Shown here: piece by piece, positions 20,775 through 30,933 of the stretch
How the letters are laid out: every line of letters begins with the position of its first letter
Numbering within the stretch: the first letter of the stretch is position 1
Source: Bifidobacterium thermophilum
GTDB taxonomy: Bacteria > Actinomycetota > Actinomycetes > Actinomycetales > Bifidobacteriaceae
Assembly (NCBI GenBank): GCA_000741495.1
Contig: JGZV01000002.1
Span: forward strand, 124,001 to 188,000
Direction: 5' to 3'
DNA: 64,000 nt
Notes under the pieces: model-generated
The model's input: only the letters and a program-made list of their open reading frames with translations
What the model was told of the DNA's origin: nothing
Databases searched by the model: none
Program-made: the position numbers and the translations under genes

Positions 20775-20812
20775 CCGTGCTCCTTACATACGCCAGGACG
20801 TAAGGAGCACGG
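20775..20812. terminator. Bidirectional hairpin between SpoU gene and suf operon
   Basis: A perfect 13-bp inverted repeat, CCGTGCTCCTTAC with GTAAGGAGCACGG and a 12-nt loop, lies between the convergent SpoU methyltransferase and the last gene of the suf operon. Confidence 0.8.
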
Positions 20813-20879
20813 CACCCAGGCGCAAGCGATGGCGCACACGCGCGGAATGCGATGCGCCCGTCTCTATACGATGGATTGC

Positions 20880-21494
20880 TCAGTATTGCGGCATCGCATC
20901 CAGATTGAACCCGATGGCGGCGAGTTGTTCGCGGCCTTCGGGCGTGATCTTGTCGACAGTCCAACGGGGTTGCCACGTCCAATCGATGCGGAATTCCTCG
21001 ACGAGACCGGCAAGAGTGCTCGCGCATTCGTCTTCAATGAGTTCCGTCAGCGGGCATGCCGGCGTGGTGAGGGTCATCGTGATAATCGCCCGCCCCAGAT
21101 TGTCGATTTCGATGCCGTAGACCAGACCAAGGTCGATGACATCGATACCCAGTTCGGGGTCGATCACTTGATGCAACGCCTCTTTGACGTCTTGCGCCGT
21201 CGCACGGCCGATATCGTCCACAGCGACCAGCGGGATGTCGCCATCGCCGGTCTCGCCACCGTCATGTTGGCATTCCTGCTTGCTGTGCTTGCCGCACGCG
21301 CACCGATCGTCCTGGGATACCCCTCCGGATTGGGTCGGGTCGGCGGACGTGTCTTCGGCAGGCGTGCCGAGTGCGCCCAGCAACTGCGGGTTGGCCATGA
21401 CCTTACGCGCGGCGTTGTCATTGCCTAAAGCTTGAGATACGGTGTCAAAAATCGTAGATTCCGGTTCGGGGACCAGATTGCCCTGATCTGTCAT
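20880..21494 (-). CDS. DUF59 metal-sulfur cluster assembly factor (SufT-like), with Cys/His-rich N-terminal insert
   Basis: The 204-residue protein ends in a MIP18/PaaD-like DUF59 domain (about 105-200): DVKEALHQVIDPELGIDVIDLGLVYGI and TTPACPLTELI with the conserved Cys. It probably helps mature or deliver Fe-S clusters. It is the last gene of the suf operon, 16 nt after sufU. Between residues about 60 and 85 there is a Cys/His-rich stretch, CACGKHSKQECQH, that the usual domain of about 100 residues lacks and that could bind a metal. The start at 21494 follows AAGGAG; an ATG directly upstream overlaps. Confidence 0.87.
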   Translation of the reverse strand: MTDQGNLVPEPESTIFDTVSQALGNDNAARKVMANPQLLGALGTPAEDTSADPTQSGGVSQDDRCACGKHSKQECQHDGGETGDGDIPLVAVDDIGRATAQDVKEALHQVIDPELGIDVIDLGLVYGIEIDNLGRAIITMTLTTPACPLTELIEDECASTLAGLVEEFRIDWTWQPRWTVDKITPEGREQLAAIGFNLDAMPQY

Positions 21495-21510
21495 CATGCT
21501 CCTTATCGGC

Positions 21511-22107
21511 TCAGTCGGCTTCGCCGGCGGATGTCTTGTCTTGCGAGGCCAAGGCCTTGGCGACGGCATCTTTCATGCCTTCCCAGCCGAGCAACGCACA
21601 TTTGATACGCATAGGATACTTCGAAACACCTTGGAACACCACAGCATCGTCAAGCCGTTCGTTCTCGGCGTCATCGGCAAGCCCTTTGCCGCGAGATTCC
21701 ATCAGCTTATGGAAGATAGCTCCCAAGCTCATAGCCTCATCGACGGTCTTGCCTTCGACAAGATCGGTCATGACCGACAGGCTCGCCTGAGAAATCGAAC
21801 AACCATGACCATCCCACTCGAGCTGTTCGATGCGATGCGGCTCATCTTTGGACACTTCCACACGGATGGTCGCCTCGTCTCCACAGGTCGGATTGAACTG
21901 GTGGGATTGCCCTGTTTCGCAGTATTCGTGCTGCTGACGAACGCTCGCTTCACCCTGATCGAGCGAAGACTCCACTGCGGTGTCGCCTTCTTTGGCTAGA
22001 TCCGGTGCGAAATGCGCTTTTCCGTGTGGATCGCGCGCAGCTTCAAGAATGACTTCTTGATACATCTGTTCCAAGTCGTCGCCGCTCATACCGAAATCGT
22101 CGCTCAT
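21511..22107 (-). CDS. sufU: SUF system zinc-dependent sulfur transfer protein SufU
   Basis: The 198-residue protein is of the SufU/IscU type. The three conserved cysteines are in NPTCGDEA, GHGCSISQAS and RIKCALLGW, with the RI(K/R)CA signature. SufU accepts persulfide sulfur from SufS. Residues about 35-60 (DTAVESSLDQGEASVRQQHEYCETGQSHQ) are a lineage-specific insert before the first Cys motif. It follows sufS after a 127-nt gap that contains a strong hairpin. Confidence 0.94.
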   Translation of the reverse strand: MSDDFGMSGDDLEQMYQEVILEAARDPHGKAHFAPDLAKEGDTAVESSLDQGEASVRQQHEYCETGQSHQFNPTCGDEATIRVEVSKDEPHRIEQLEWDGHGCSISQASLSVMTDLVEGKTVDEAMSLGAIFHKLMESRGKGLADDAENERLDDAVVFQGVSKYPMRIKCALLGWEGMKDAVAKALASQDKTSAGEAD

Positions 22108-22130
22108 GCCTGTTCCCTACTCTCGCTCAT

Positions 22131-22166
22131 ATGCTTGCGGGGGCATATCATACCCCCCGCAAGCAT
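22131..22166 (-). terminator. Intra-operon hairpin between sufS and sufU
   Basis: A 13-bp stem (ATGCTTGCGGGGG with CCCCCGCAAGCAT) with a loop of about 10 nt lies between two co-directional suf genes. No U-tract follows on the minus strand. It may be a partial terminator or an RNA-processing or stability element. Confidence 0.55.
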
Positions 22167-22234
22167 AACAACGCCATACCTTCAGCCCAATCCGCTCCAA
22201 CACCTCACATTCGTGGCATTCGGGGCGGACAGAG

Positions 22235-23512
22235 TCAGACCTTGAAGAACGGCCGAACCTTTGCTACCGCTTCAACTAAAGCACGCGCGTCTTCCACACT
22301 GTTGTATACGCCGGTAGACGCACGATTGGATGCGTACAATCCGAAGTGGCGGTGCACCGGCTGCGCGCAATGATGCCCTACACGAATCGCGATACCAAGC
22401 GAATCGATGAACTGGCCGACATCATGCGGGTGGACGCCCTGGACGTCAAATGCCACGGTACCGATACGATTGACATTTTCACGCGGTCCCAAGATCCGGA
22501 CTCCATCTATATCGCCGAGTTTCAGCAGTTCGCCGGCGATGGCCTTCTCATGCGCTTCGATGTTCTCCATGCCGATCGCGCGCATCCAGTCCGCGGCAAC
22601 GCCAGCGGCGACCACTTGGGCGACAGGCTGGGTCCCGGCTTCAAAACGTGCAGGCGGGGCCATATATTCTGCCGGCTTGTCCATCCACGCCAATTCGACC
22701 ATGGATCCACCGAAATTGGCTGGCGGCAGGGCTTCCAGCAACTCACGCTTGCCATATAGGAAGCCCACGCCGGTCGGGCCGTACATCTTGTGGGCGCTCC
22801 ACGCGGCGAAATCGACATCCATCGCATGGAAATCAACCTTGAGGTGCGGCACGGACTGGCAGGCGTCGAGGATGAAGACAGCCCCCACTTCATGGGCGCG
22901 GCGGACAATCGGCGCGATATCCGTAATGGCGCCCGTGGTGTTGCCCACATGGGTGATTGCGACGACCTTCGTGCGTTCGGTGATGACCTCATCGGCGGTA
23001 TCGGAGCGAATCCGTCCGTCCTCAGTCAAATCGAACCATTTGAGGGTGGCGCCGGTACGGTAGGCAAGCTCCTGGAACGGCAGGAGTACAGAGTGATGTT
23101 CCGCTTTGGATACGACGATTTCATCGCCGGGCTTCAGCGCAAAACGCTGCGCCACAGTACCTCCACGTCCCAAACTCGCGTTGCCGAAGGCCGTCGCCAA
23201 GAGGTTGAGCCCTGCGGTGGCGCCAGCGGTGACGACGATTTCCTCTTCGCCTTCCTCGCTGCTGGCACCGACCAGTCGCGCAACCTTGGCACGAGCCTCT
23301 TCGAAGGCCAGTGTGCTCCGTGCAGCCAACTCGTGCGCTCCACGATGGACACCAGCGTTGATGGTGCGGTAAAACTCGCTTTCCGCATCAATCACACATT
23401 GTGGCTTCTGCGAGGTCGCAGCAGAATCAAGATATACCAGCGGATGCCCGTGAATCTGCTGGTCCAAAATCGGAAACTGTTGCCTGATCGCAGCAAAATC
23501 AACGTCTGTCAT
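22235..23512 (-). CDS. sufS: Cysteine desulfurase SufS
   Basis: The 425-residue class-V aminotransferase-fold protein reads YLDSAATSQKP near its N-terminus, WSAHKMYGPTGVGFLYG around the PLP lysine, and RVGHHCAQPVHRHFG with the catalytic cysteine (group II, SufS type). It supplies persulfide sulfur from L-cysteine to SufU. It starts 11 nt after the sufC stop, so it is in the same operon. Confidence 0.96.
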   Translation of the reverse strand: MTDVDFAAIRQQFPILDQQIHGHPLVYLDSAATSQKPQCVIDAESEFYRTINAGVHRGAHELAARSTLAFEEARAKVARLVGASSEEGEEEIVVTAGATAGLNLLATAFGNASLGRGGTVAQRFALKPGDEIVVSKAEHHSVLLPFQELAYRTGATLKWFDLTEDGRIRSDTADEVITERTKVVAITHVGNTTGAITDIAPIVRRAHEVGAVFILDACQSVPHLKVDFHAMDVDFAAWSAHKMYGPTGVGFLYGKRELLEALPPANFGGSMVELAWMDKPAEYMAPPARFEAGTQPVAQVVAAGVAADWMRAIGMENIEAHEKAIAGELLKLGDIDGVRILGPRENVNRIGTVAFDVQGVHPHDVGQFIDSLGIAIRVGHHCAQPVHRHFGLYASNRASTGVYNSVEDARALVEAVAKVRPFFKV

Positions 23513-23523
23513 TGATCTCGCCC

Positions 23524-24303
23524 CTAAGCCAACGCCGACTCTGTGCTGCCTTCCGGCAGATACTCGTCATAGCCGTTCTCTTCGAGTTCATCCGCAAGCT
23601 CCGGGCCGCCAGTCTTGACAAAGTGGCCGTCGGCGAACACGTGGACGATGTCGGGCTTGATGTATTTGAGAATACGGGTGTAGTGAGTGACCATGAGAAT
23701 ACCGAGATCGGTGTTCTCCTTGGCGCGGTTTACACCTTCGGACACGATACGCAAAGCATCGACGTCAAGACCGGAATCGGTTTCGTCGAGAATTGCGAAC
23801 TTCGGCTTGAGCAGCTCGAGCTGCAGCACTTCGGCACGCTTTTTCTCACCGCCGGAGAAGCCCTCGTTGACGGAACGCATAGCAAACTTCGGATCCATCC
23901 GCAGCCGCTTCATCGCCTCATTGAGATCCTTTGTCCACGTGCGAACCGACGGTGCCTTGCCGTCAATCTCCGTTTTCGCGGTGCGCAAGAAGTTGGTCAT
24001 GGACACACCCGGCACTTCAACCGGATACTGCATGGCAAGGAACAAACCCTCTTTGGCACGCTCATCAGGAGTCTGCTGGAGGATATCCACGCCGTCAAGC
24101 AGCGCCTGGCCTGAATCAACCTCGTACTTGGGGTGGCCTGCCAGCGTATAGGCAAGCGTGGATTTACCGGAACCATTGGGACCCATGATCGCGTGCGTCT
24201 CACCTGAGTGGACGGTGAGGTTGACGCCTTTGAGGATCTGCTTACGCCCTTCCTTGGTTTCCACGGAGGCGTAGAGGTCTTTGATTTCGAGAGTATGCTG
24301 CAT
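23524..24303 (-). CDS. sufC: Fe-S cluster assembly ATPase SufC
   Basis: The 259-residue ABC ATPase has Walker A GPNGSGKSTLAY, signature GFSGGEKKRAEV, Walker B FAILDETDSGLDVDAL and switch His in MVTHYTRIL. SufC drives the SufBC2D scaffold. The ATG at 24303 follows GGAGG and overlaps the sufD stop region. Confidence 0.97.
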   Translation of the reverse strand: MQHTLEIKDLYASVETKEGRKQILKGVNLTVHSGETHAIMGPNGSGKSTLAYTLAGHPKYEVDSGQALLDGVDILQQTPDERAKEGLFLAMQYPVEVPGVSMTNFLRTAKTEIDGKAPSVRTWTKDLNEAMKRLRMDPKFAMRSVNEGFSGGEKKRAEVLQLELLKPKFAILDETDSGLDVDALRIVSEGVNRAKENTDLGILMVTHYTRILKYIKPDIVHVFADGHFVKTGGPELADELEENGYDEYLPEGSTESALA

Positions 24304-24304
24304 G

Positions 24305-25579
24305 TTACTTTTCCTCCAATACGGCTTGCATGGCTACGTTTTCGCCTCGTGCCAGGCGACGGTCGATCACATTCATCAGGTGCTGTGCAATGGCAGGTAC
24401 GCCGATTTCTTCAACAAGTTCCGCAAAGAAGCCTTGGACGACCAGTTTGCGCGCTTCGGTTTCGCTGATACCCCTGGATTCGAGGTAGAACAGTTCCTCA
24501 TCGTCAAACCTGCCGACAGAGCTGGCATGACCCGCACCAATGATATTGCCGTTCTCGATTTCGAGATTCGGCTCGGAATCCGCGATCGCACCCGGAGTGA
24601 GTACCAGATTCCTGTTGAGTTCGTAAGAATCCGTACCTGGAGCCGTAGGCTCGATCAGCGCGTTGCCAACCCACGTGGAATGAGCGCCCTTGCCGCTCAA
24701 CGCACCCTTGTAGACTACGCGTGACTTGCATTCCGGATAATTATGTACGACCATCGTACGATGTTCGATATGTTCGCCGGGATCGGCGAAATAAATACCA
24801 AGCATATTAAGGTCGCCTTGGGCTCCCCCGAAATCCTGATCCATGCGGATTCGTACGACGTCACCACCGAGCGTCACCACTGAATGGCGCAAGGTGGCGC
24901 CTGCGCCGACGCGGATGCGATGGTTGCCCACATGCTTGGAACCCTTGTCCCATTCCTGCACGAAGGTTGTGGAGATATGCGAATCAACACCGGTGACGAT
25001 TTCAACGCCTTCTGCGATACGTGCAGTACCGTCATGCTCCACGATGATATCGCCGTGCGCCCGGTCATCAGCTTGGATGACCAGATGGAAGGAATCGAGA
25101 TCCATACCGCCACCATGGACGTGCACGACTACCGGTTTCTCATTCTCACCGTGCAAGCGTACAACCGTAGCCGTCTTGCCGCTCACCCATTCGACCGCTG
25201 ATACACGGTCATTGGGCATGAGCACGGTTCCTGAGGGCTTCTCCCCCATGTCGACCTGCGATACTTCAACATGCGAGGTGTCAACGGGATTACCATCCGT
25301 ATCGGTGATGTCAACGCTGATCTTGCCGCTGGGCTCGAAGACATCGAAGAATTCGCAGATACGGTCGATGGGCGTATACCGCCAATCTTCCTGCTTGCGC
25401 GTCGGCTTGGGGAATGCATCAACCTCAAACGAGCGGGGCTCACGATCAGCGCTTGATGGCATGGCTGCCGGGAAAGCGTACGGGTCATGCGGATCGGCTT
25501 GTGGAACCTTGATTTCCGTATTCGTTGGTTGTGTCTGCGACTGTACGTTCTGCATCGTATTCTGCTCTTGTTCTGCCAT
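24305..25579 (-). CDS. sufD: Fe-S cluster assembly scaffold protein SufD
   Basis: The 424-residue protein is of the SufBD family, with a variable N-terminus rich in Gln/Asn (MAEQEQNTMQNVQSQTQPTN) and a beta-helix core. It ends with HASSVGRFDDEELFYLESRG and VVQGFFAELVEEI, the SufD-type C-terminus that binds SufC. It follows sufB by 3 nt. A second ATG nine codons in is possible as a start. Confidence 0.95.
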   Translation of the reverse strand: MAEQEQNTMQNVQSQTQPTNTEIKVPQADPHDPYAFPAAMPSSADREPRSFEVDAFPKPTRKQEDWRYTPIDRICEFFDVFEPSGKISVDITDTDGNPVDTSHVEVSQVDMGEKPSGTVLMPNDRVSAVEWVSGKTATVVRLHGENEKPVVVHVHGGGMDLDSFHLVIQADDRAHGDIIVEHDGTARIAEGVEIVTGVDSHISTTFVQEWDKGSKHVGNHRIRVGAGATLRHSVVTLGGDVVRIRMDQDFGGAQGDLNMLGIYFADPGEHIEHRTMVVHNYPECKSRVVYKGALSGKGAHSTWVGNALIEPTAPGTDSYELNRNLVLTPGAIADSEPNLEIENGNIIGAGHASSVGRFDDEELFYLESRGISETEARKLVVQGFFAELVEEIGVPAIAQHLMNVIDRRLARGENVAMQAVLEEK

Positions 25580-25582
25580 GGA

Positions 25583-27079
25583 TCAGCCCACCGATCCTTC
25601 CATCTGCAATTCAACAAGCCTGTTGAGTTCGAGCGCATACTCCATGGGCAGCTCGCGGCTGATCGGCTCAACGAAGCCACGCACGATCATACCCATGGCC
25701 TCCTTCTCTTCGAGACCGCGGCTCATGAGGTAAAACAGCTGGTCCTCGGAGACTTTGGAAACGGTTGCCTCATGCGCCATGGACACGTCGTCCTCGCGCA
25801 CATCGACATGCGGATACGTGTCGGAGCGGGAGAAATCGTCGACAAGCAACGCGTCGCACACCACTGACGAGCTGGAGCCTTCAGCGCCATCCACGATTTT
25901 GACGAGGCCACGGTATGCGGAGCGTCCGCCGCCACGTGAAATGGACTTCGCCACAATAGTGGAGCTGGTGTGCGGTGCGAGGTGAATCATCTTCGCACCG
26001 GTATCCTGATACTGTCCCTTGCCAGCGAAACCAAGGGACATGGTGGAAGCCTTAGCGTATGGTTCTGCGAGAATACACGCCGGATATTTCATGGTGGCTT
26101 TCGAACCGATATTGCCGTCAACCCATTCCATCGTGCCACCTTCACGCACGTAAGCGCGCTGGGTGACCAGGTTGTACACATTGTTCGACCAGTTCTGCAC
26201 TGTGGTGTAGCGCACGCGCGCATGCTTCTCGACGACGATTTCCACGATGGCGGCATGCAACGAGTCAGTGGAGTAAATCGGCGCGGTGCACCCTTCGACG
26301 TAATGCACGTAGGAGCCTTCGTCCGCGATGATGAGCGTGCGCTCGAACTGTCCCATATTGGGCGTGTTGATACGGAAGTAGGCCTGCAGCGGGATGTCAA
26401 CGTGGACGCCTTTCGGCACGTAAACGAAAGAACCGCCGGACCATGCCGCAGTGTTCAAGGCACCGAATTTATTGTCTTCCGGAGAAACGACTTTACCGAA
26501 ATACTTGCGTACCAAATCAGGGTATTCCCGCACCGCGGTGTCGGTATCGACGAAAATCACACCCTGTTTCTTCAGATCGTCACGAATCGAATTGTAAATG
26601 ACTTCAGATTCGTATTGTGCGGCAACGCCGGAAACCAGACGCTTCTTTTCCGCTTCCGGAATACCGAGCTTATCGTATGTGTTGCGGATATCGTCGGGAA
26701 GATCCTCCCAACGTTTCGCCTGCTCCTTCAGCGGTTTGACGTAATACTTGAAATCGTCTGCATTGAAGCCGCTCAGATCGACACCCCACGAAGGCATCGG
26801 CTTTTCAACAAAAGCCTTGTAACCGCGCAAACGCATGTCGAGCATCCATTGGGGCTCATGCTTATCGGCGGAAATGGCCCTCACAACGTTCTCGTCAATG
26901 CCTTTCCTCGCTGCCTCACCCGCGGCATCGGAATCATGCCAGCCATAGCTGTAATCGCCAAACTGGCTGATGATCTCGTTATCTTGCTTGATTTTCTCCT
27001 CGTTGACGCGGGAACGATCAGCCACATATTGGCTCATCTCCACGTCTTCCGCGGCATTTGTTGTGTGTTCGCTCACCAC
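25583..27079 (-). CDS. sufB: Fe-S cluster assembly scaffold protein SufB
   Basis: The 498-residue protein has the SufB core: [35 protein letters not shown] and a C-terminal [16 protein letters not shown]. The Cys in EGCTAP is the conserved core cysteine for sulfur transfer. I prefer a GTG start at 27079 because GGAGG lies 8 nt upstream; the ATG at 27094 would place that same GGAGG inside the coding sequence and has no ribosome-binding site. It is first in the operon sufB-D-C-S-U-DUF59, with no SufR-type regulator gene upstream. Confidence 0.96.
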   Translation of the reverse strand: MVSEHTTNAAEDVEMSQYVADRSRVNEEKIKQDNEIISQFGDYSYGWHDSDAAGEAARKGIDENVVRAISADKHEPQWMLDMRLRGYKAFVEKPMPSWGVDLSGFNADDFKYYVKPLKEQAKRWEDLPDDIRNTYDKLGIPEAEKKRLVSGVAAQYESEVIYNSIRDDLKKQGVIFVDTDTAVREYPDLVRKYFGKVVSPEDNKFGALNTAAWSGGSFVYVPKGVHVDIPLQAYFRINTPNMGQFERTLIIADEGSYVHYVEGCTAPIYSTDSLHAAIVEIVVEKHARVRYTTVQNWSNNVYNLVTQRAYVREGGTMEWVDGNIGSKATMKYPACILAEPYAKASTMSLGFAGKGQYQDTGAKMIHLAPHTSSTIVAKSISRGGGRSAYRGLVKIVDGAEGSSSSVVCDALLVDDFSRSDTYPHVDVREDDVSMAHEATVSKVSEDQLFYLMSRGLEEKEAMGMIVRGFVEPISRELPMEYALELNRLVELQMEGSVG

Positions 27080-27204
27080 CGATATTGCCTCCATTCATTC
27101 GCTGTTCACGGCTAACCTAACAGAACAGAGAGGAAAATACTAGAGTTTGTCCGAACTACGCTTCATGCGAAATTCGGATTTCAATCAAAGCTGTTGTGAT
27201 GATA

Positions 27205-27241
27205 AATGCGCCTGTACAACCAATGGCTGCACAGGCGCATT
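27205..27241 (-). terminator. Terminator between pyrG and sufB
   Basis: A perfect 11-bp stem, AATGCGCCTGT with ACAGGCGCATT, lies past the pyrG stop. On the minus strand it is followed by TTATCATC, a weak T-rich stretch. It separates pyrG from the suf operon. Confidence 0.75.
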
Positions 27242-27276
27242 CATCACATCAGACATTTCCGGTTATGGCACGGAAA

Positions 27277-28944
27277 TCAGGCCTTTTCCGCTTCCTGATG
27301 GTCGAGCGCCGCCTTGACCAGACCAGCGAACAGCGGGTGCGGACGGGTCGGGCGGGACTTGAATTCCGGATGTGCCTGGGTGCCCACGTAGAACGGATGG
27401 ACTTCCTGCGGAAGCTCCACGAACTCCGTCAACTCGCCATCCGGGCTTTCGCCGGAAATACGCAGACCGCCGTCACGCAGCTGCTGCTTGAAGTTGACGT
27501 TGACTTCGTAACGGTGACGATGGCGCTCGGTCACGTGGGTGCTGCCGTACAGCTGGGCGACCAGGGAATCCTCTTCAAGGTTCGCCGGATAGGAGCCCAG
27601 ACGCATGGTGTGGCCCATATCGCCGTGACCGGCGACAATATCCTTCTGCTCTTCCATTGTGGCGATGACCGGGTTCTTGCAATCAGGCTCGAATTCAGTG
27701 GAGTTCGCATCCTCAAGGCCGAGCACGTCGCGCGCATACTCGATGACCATGGACTGGAGTCCAAGGCACAGGCCGAGCGCCGGAAGGCCAGTCTCGCGGG
27801 CGAACTTCAGCGCGCCAATCTTGCCTTCGATGCCGCGAATACCGAAACCGCCGGGGATCACGATGCCGTCGACGTTGTTAAGCGCCGCCTTTGCACCTTC
27901 CCAGGTCTCGCACAGGTCGGCCGCGACCCATTTGACGTTGACCTTAGCGTAGTTGGCGAAACCGCCGGCCTTGATCGCCTCGGTGACGGACAGGTAGGCG
28001 TCCGGCAGATCGATGTACTTGCCGACGATCGCGACGTTCACCTCATGCTTGGGGTGGTGGACGCGTTCGAGCAGATCCTCCCATTCGGCCCAATCGACAT
28101 CATGGAACGGCAGGCCGAGTTCGCGCACGACGTAGGCGTCCAGTCCCTCGTCGAACAGGATCTTCGGCACGTCGTAGATGCTCGGGGCATCCACGCAATT
28201 GACCACGCCTTCAGGATCGACATCGCACATAAGCGAAATCTTGTCCTTGATGGACTGGTTGAGCGTGCGGTCGGAACGCAGCACGAGCGCATCCGGGGTG
28301 ATGCCCAGTTGGCGCAGCATCATGACGGAATGCTGGGTCGGCTTGGTTTTGAGCTCGTGAGCGGCGGAAATGTACGGCACCAGAGAAACGTGCACGAACA
28401 TGCAGTTCTCCGGACCGAGTTCGCGGCGCACCTGGCGCGCAGCCTCGAGGAACGGCTGGGATTCGATATCGCCGACCGTTCCGCCGATTTCGGTGATGAT
28501 CACGTCGACATCGTCCGCGGCCTGGGCGCGCATACGGCTCTTGATTTCGTTGGTGATATGCGGAATCACCTGCACGCACTGGCCGAGATACTCGCCCGCA
28601 CGCTCCTTGCGCAGCACGGACTGGTAGATCTGACCAGTGGTGACGTTCGCCTTCTGGCTGAGGAAGACATCGAGGAAACGCTCATAGTGGCCGATGTCGA
28701 GATCGGTTTCGGCGCCGTCCTCAGTGACGTAGACTTCGCCATGCTGGAACGGGTTCATCGTGCCAGGATCGACGTTGATGTAAGGATCGAGTTTCTGCTG
28801 AAGGACACGGATGCCGCGGCTGCGCAGCAGGCGTCCGAGGGATGAGGCGGTCAGCCCCTTGCCGAGGGAGGAAACCACGCCCCCGGTGACGAAAATATGC
28901 TTGGTGACGTGTTCCGATGCATTGCCATGTTGTCTTCTTGCCAT
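27277..28944 (-). CDS. pyrG: CTP synthase
   Basis: The 555-residue protein has the N-terminal amidoligase domain ([21 protein letters not shown], then [21 protein letters not shown] in parts) and the C-terminal class-I glutamine amidotransferase domain with GLCLGLQ (catalytic Cys) and HPEFKSRP. It makes CTP from UTP, ATP and glutamine. The ATG at 28944 follows TGGAG. Longer upstream readings run into the motif-rich noncoding region at 28945-29376. The N-terminal [13 protein letters not shown] is a short extension. Confidence 0.97.
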   Translation of the reverse strand: MARRQHGNASEHVTKHIFVTGGVVSSLGKGLTASSLGRLLRSRGIRVLQQKLDPYINVDPGTMNPFQHGEVYVTEDGAETDLDIGHYERFLDVFLSQKANVTTGQIYQSVLRKERAGEYLGQCVQVIPHITNEIKSRMRAQAADDVDVIITEIGGTVGDIESQPFLEAARQVRRELGPENCMFVHVSLVPYISAAHELKTKPTQHSVMMLRQLGITPDALVLRSDRTLNQSIKDKISLMCDVDPEGVVNCVDAPSIYDVPKILFDEGLDAYVVRELGLPFHDVDWAEWEDLLERVHHPKHEVNVAIVGKYIDLPDAYLSVTEAIKAGGFANYAKVNVKWVAADLCETWEGAKAALNNVDGIVIPGGFGIRGIEGKIGALKFARETGLPALGLCLGLQSMVIEYARDVLGLEDANSTEFEPDCKNPVIATMEEQKDIVAGHGDMGHTMRLGSYPANLEEDSLVAQLYGSTHVTERHRHRYEVNVNFKQQLRDGGLRISGESPDGELTEFVELPQEVHPFYVGTQAHPEFKSRPTRPHPLFAGLVKAALDHQEAEKA

Positions 28945-29376
28945 GGAACTCCAATCTATCATCTCGCCATGACCCGGCGTGTTACGTTGCTGCGAGGAGA
29001 AAGACAGCTCAGTGAAAATCTCAATTTCTCGACCATAAGCCGATATTCTGCGAGATTTTGAGAAGAAAGTCCTGAAATCTCGCGTCAGCAGGCGTTTCAC
29101 AAGAGAAATTGAGATTCCGCTGTGTTTGTGGCGAAACGCACCGGTGCCGAAATGCTTGGAATATCAACGAATCTCAGCTTCGTGAAATTCCAGGTATCGC
29201 CCCAGGAATCCAATAATCTCCCGATATATACCTTGGGACGGAGATATTGAGACATTTCTCTCAATTTCTCGATGAATTCGGCACATCGACGAGATATTCA
29301 GAACATTGCTGTGACATTACCGGTGCCATTGCCAACATGCGTTGACCAACTGACAAAATCCGCGAAAGCAAGCAAA
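28945..29376. repeat. Intergenic region with six copies of GAGAWATTGAG
   Basis: No gene is supported in this 432-bp stretch between the alpha-amylase stop and the pyrG start. It is AT-richer than its surroundings and holds six close copies of an 11-mer, GAGA(A/T)(A/T)TTGAG. Plus-strand copies lie at 29052-29062, 29103-29113, 29241-29251 and 29291-29301, and minus-strand copies at 29020-29030 and 29260-29270. Two are slightly divergent (GAGATTTTGAG, GAGATATTCAG). The layout resembles an array of protein-binding sites upstream of pyrG, but no regulator is known to me for this motif. Confidence 0.7.
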
Positions 29377-30906
29377 TCAGTTTCCGTACCAGTCCGGGTC
29401 GGAGGCGTTACGGGCGGCGGTGCCGTGCCAGGTGGAGGGCGTGGCGGCCACGTGGATGGCGACTGCTGAACCGGCGGGCACGGTCGCATTGAGTTTGCCG
29501 TCGATGCCGATATGCACTTTCGACGAGCAGTCGCCGCTGGCGTAGACATTGCAGTAGTCACCGGCGGGCATCGACGTGGCATACGACACGGTGGCGTCGT
29601 TCTCGCCGTTGTTGATCACGATGTAGGCCCGGGCGCCACGGCCGAAACCGATGACATTATCGCCGTCATCATGCCAGTCGGTCATGCGCGCGAATCGGGC
29701 GACATTGTGCCAGCCGATCATGCCGCGAATCGCCGTCCACCGCTGCGTGCACGTCCAATCCGATCCGGTGCCGCACGTGGTGTCGGGAACGGATGTCTTG
29801 GTCGCACCGGGGGCGCCGTCATCCGATTTCTCGTATTCATAGCCGGAGAAGATGTTCGGCGTGCTGTACGGGTAGGCGAGCATGAACGCGTTGGCCAGCA
29901 GATAGGAGTTTTCGTCTCGGTATGTCAGGGTCATGCCGTTGCGTTCGGTATCCCAATTGGTGACGAATATCGCCGCGTCACCGCTGGGCACCAGATTGCT
30001 CGTGATGTCCTTGATCGATTTGGTGCCACCGACCAGCGAATTCGAGAAGAAGGTCTTGAGCTGGTAGGCGTACTGGAATTCAGATACCTGACCGGACTCG
30101 GTATAGTTCTTCGGTTGGATGGCGGCAGCCTCGCTCACATTGCCGATGACCTCCTGCATCCACCAGATGTCGTTTAGGGAACGTCCGGTCTTCTGCGCCA
30201 CGAGTTTCTTGATGGCGAGAACATCCGTGTTGGAGATGTGCTTGACGGCGTCCACCCTGAAACCGGCGACACCGTATTTCAAGAGTTTGGCGAAATATGA
30301 GGCAAGCGCGTCCCGCACGTGCGCGGAGGATGTGTCAAGGTCTTGCAGCCCACTGACACGGCAATCCTGTACGTTCTCCTGATCGTTGTAGTTGATGACA
30401 TCCGAGTCGCAGGTGTGGAAGTCCTTCGCGGTATATCCGATGGCGGGAAAATCGCCGTGCGCATCGTATGCGCTGCCGCCGGTTCCTATGCCGCTGCCCT
30501 GATCGACGCCGGTAGTGTGGTTGATGACGGCATCGGCGATGACGCCCACACCCGAGGCCTTGCAGGTGGCGACCATGGACTTGAACTCCTGTTCGGTTCC
30601 TTCCTTGGAATTGAGGTTGTAGCTTACAGGCTGATAGGACGTCCACCATTGCGTGCCTTGAATGGATTCCTGCGGCGGGGAGACCTGCACGTACGCGACA
30701 CCTTCGGGACCAAGCGTATCAGTGCATTCCTTTGCGACTGACTTCCAGTTGGCCTGGAACATGGTCACGATGACGTCATTGCGGTAATCTGCTGGATTGA
30801 AATCACCGGTGATGCCGGTTGGGGTACGGAATGTCGCTACGGTAAGGCCTGCGCTGACGGCGATGCACAGCACGGCGACCAGTATGGTCCTGATGCGTTG
30901 TTTCAT
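29377..30906 (-). CDS. Secreted or membrane-tethered alpha-amylase (GH13_32)
   Basis: The 509-residue protein has an N-terminal hydrophobic signal or anchor (about 7-25) and a GH13 catalytic domain. Conserved regions are DAVINH (I, near 123), GFRVDAVKH (II, nucleophile Asp), EVIG (III, acid Glu) and [11 protein letters not shown] (IV), the Trp variant known in actinobacterial GH13_32 enzymes. A C-terminal beta domain follows and no CBM is visible. It is a paralogue of the first catalytic domain of the adjacent amylopullulanase; compare [20 protein letters not shown] with [20 protein letters not shown]. The lack of an obvious signal-peptidase site suggests it may stay membrane-bound. Confidence 0.93.
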   Translation of the reverse strand: [509 protein letters not shown]

Positions 30907-30933
30907 GGTTCCTCCGTTGGATGGGCTGACAGC

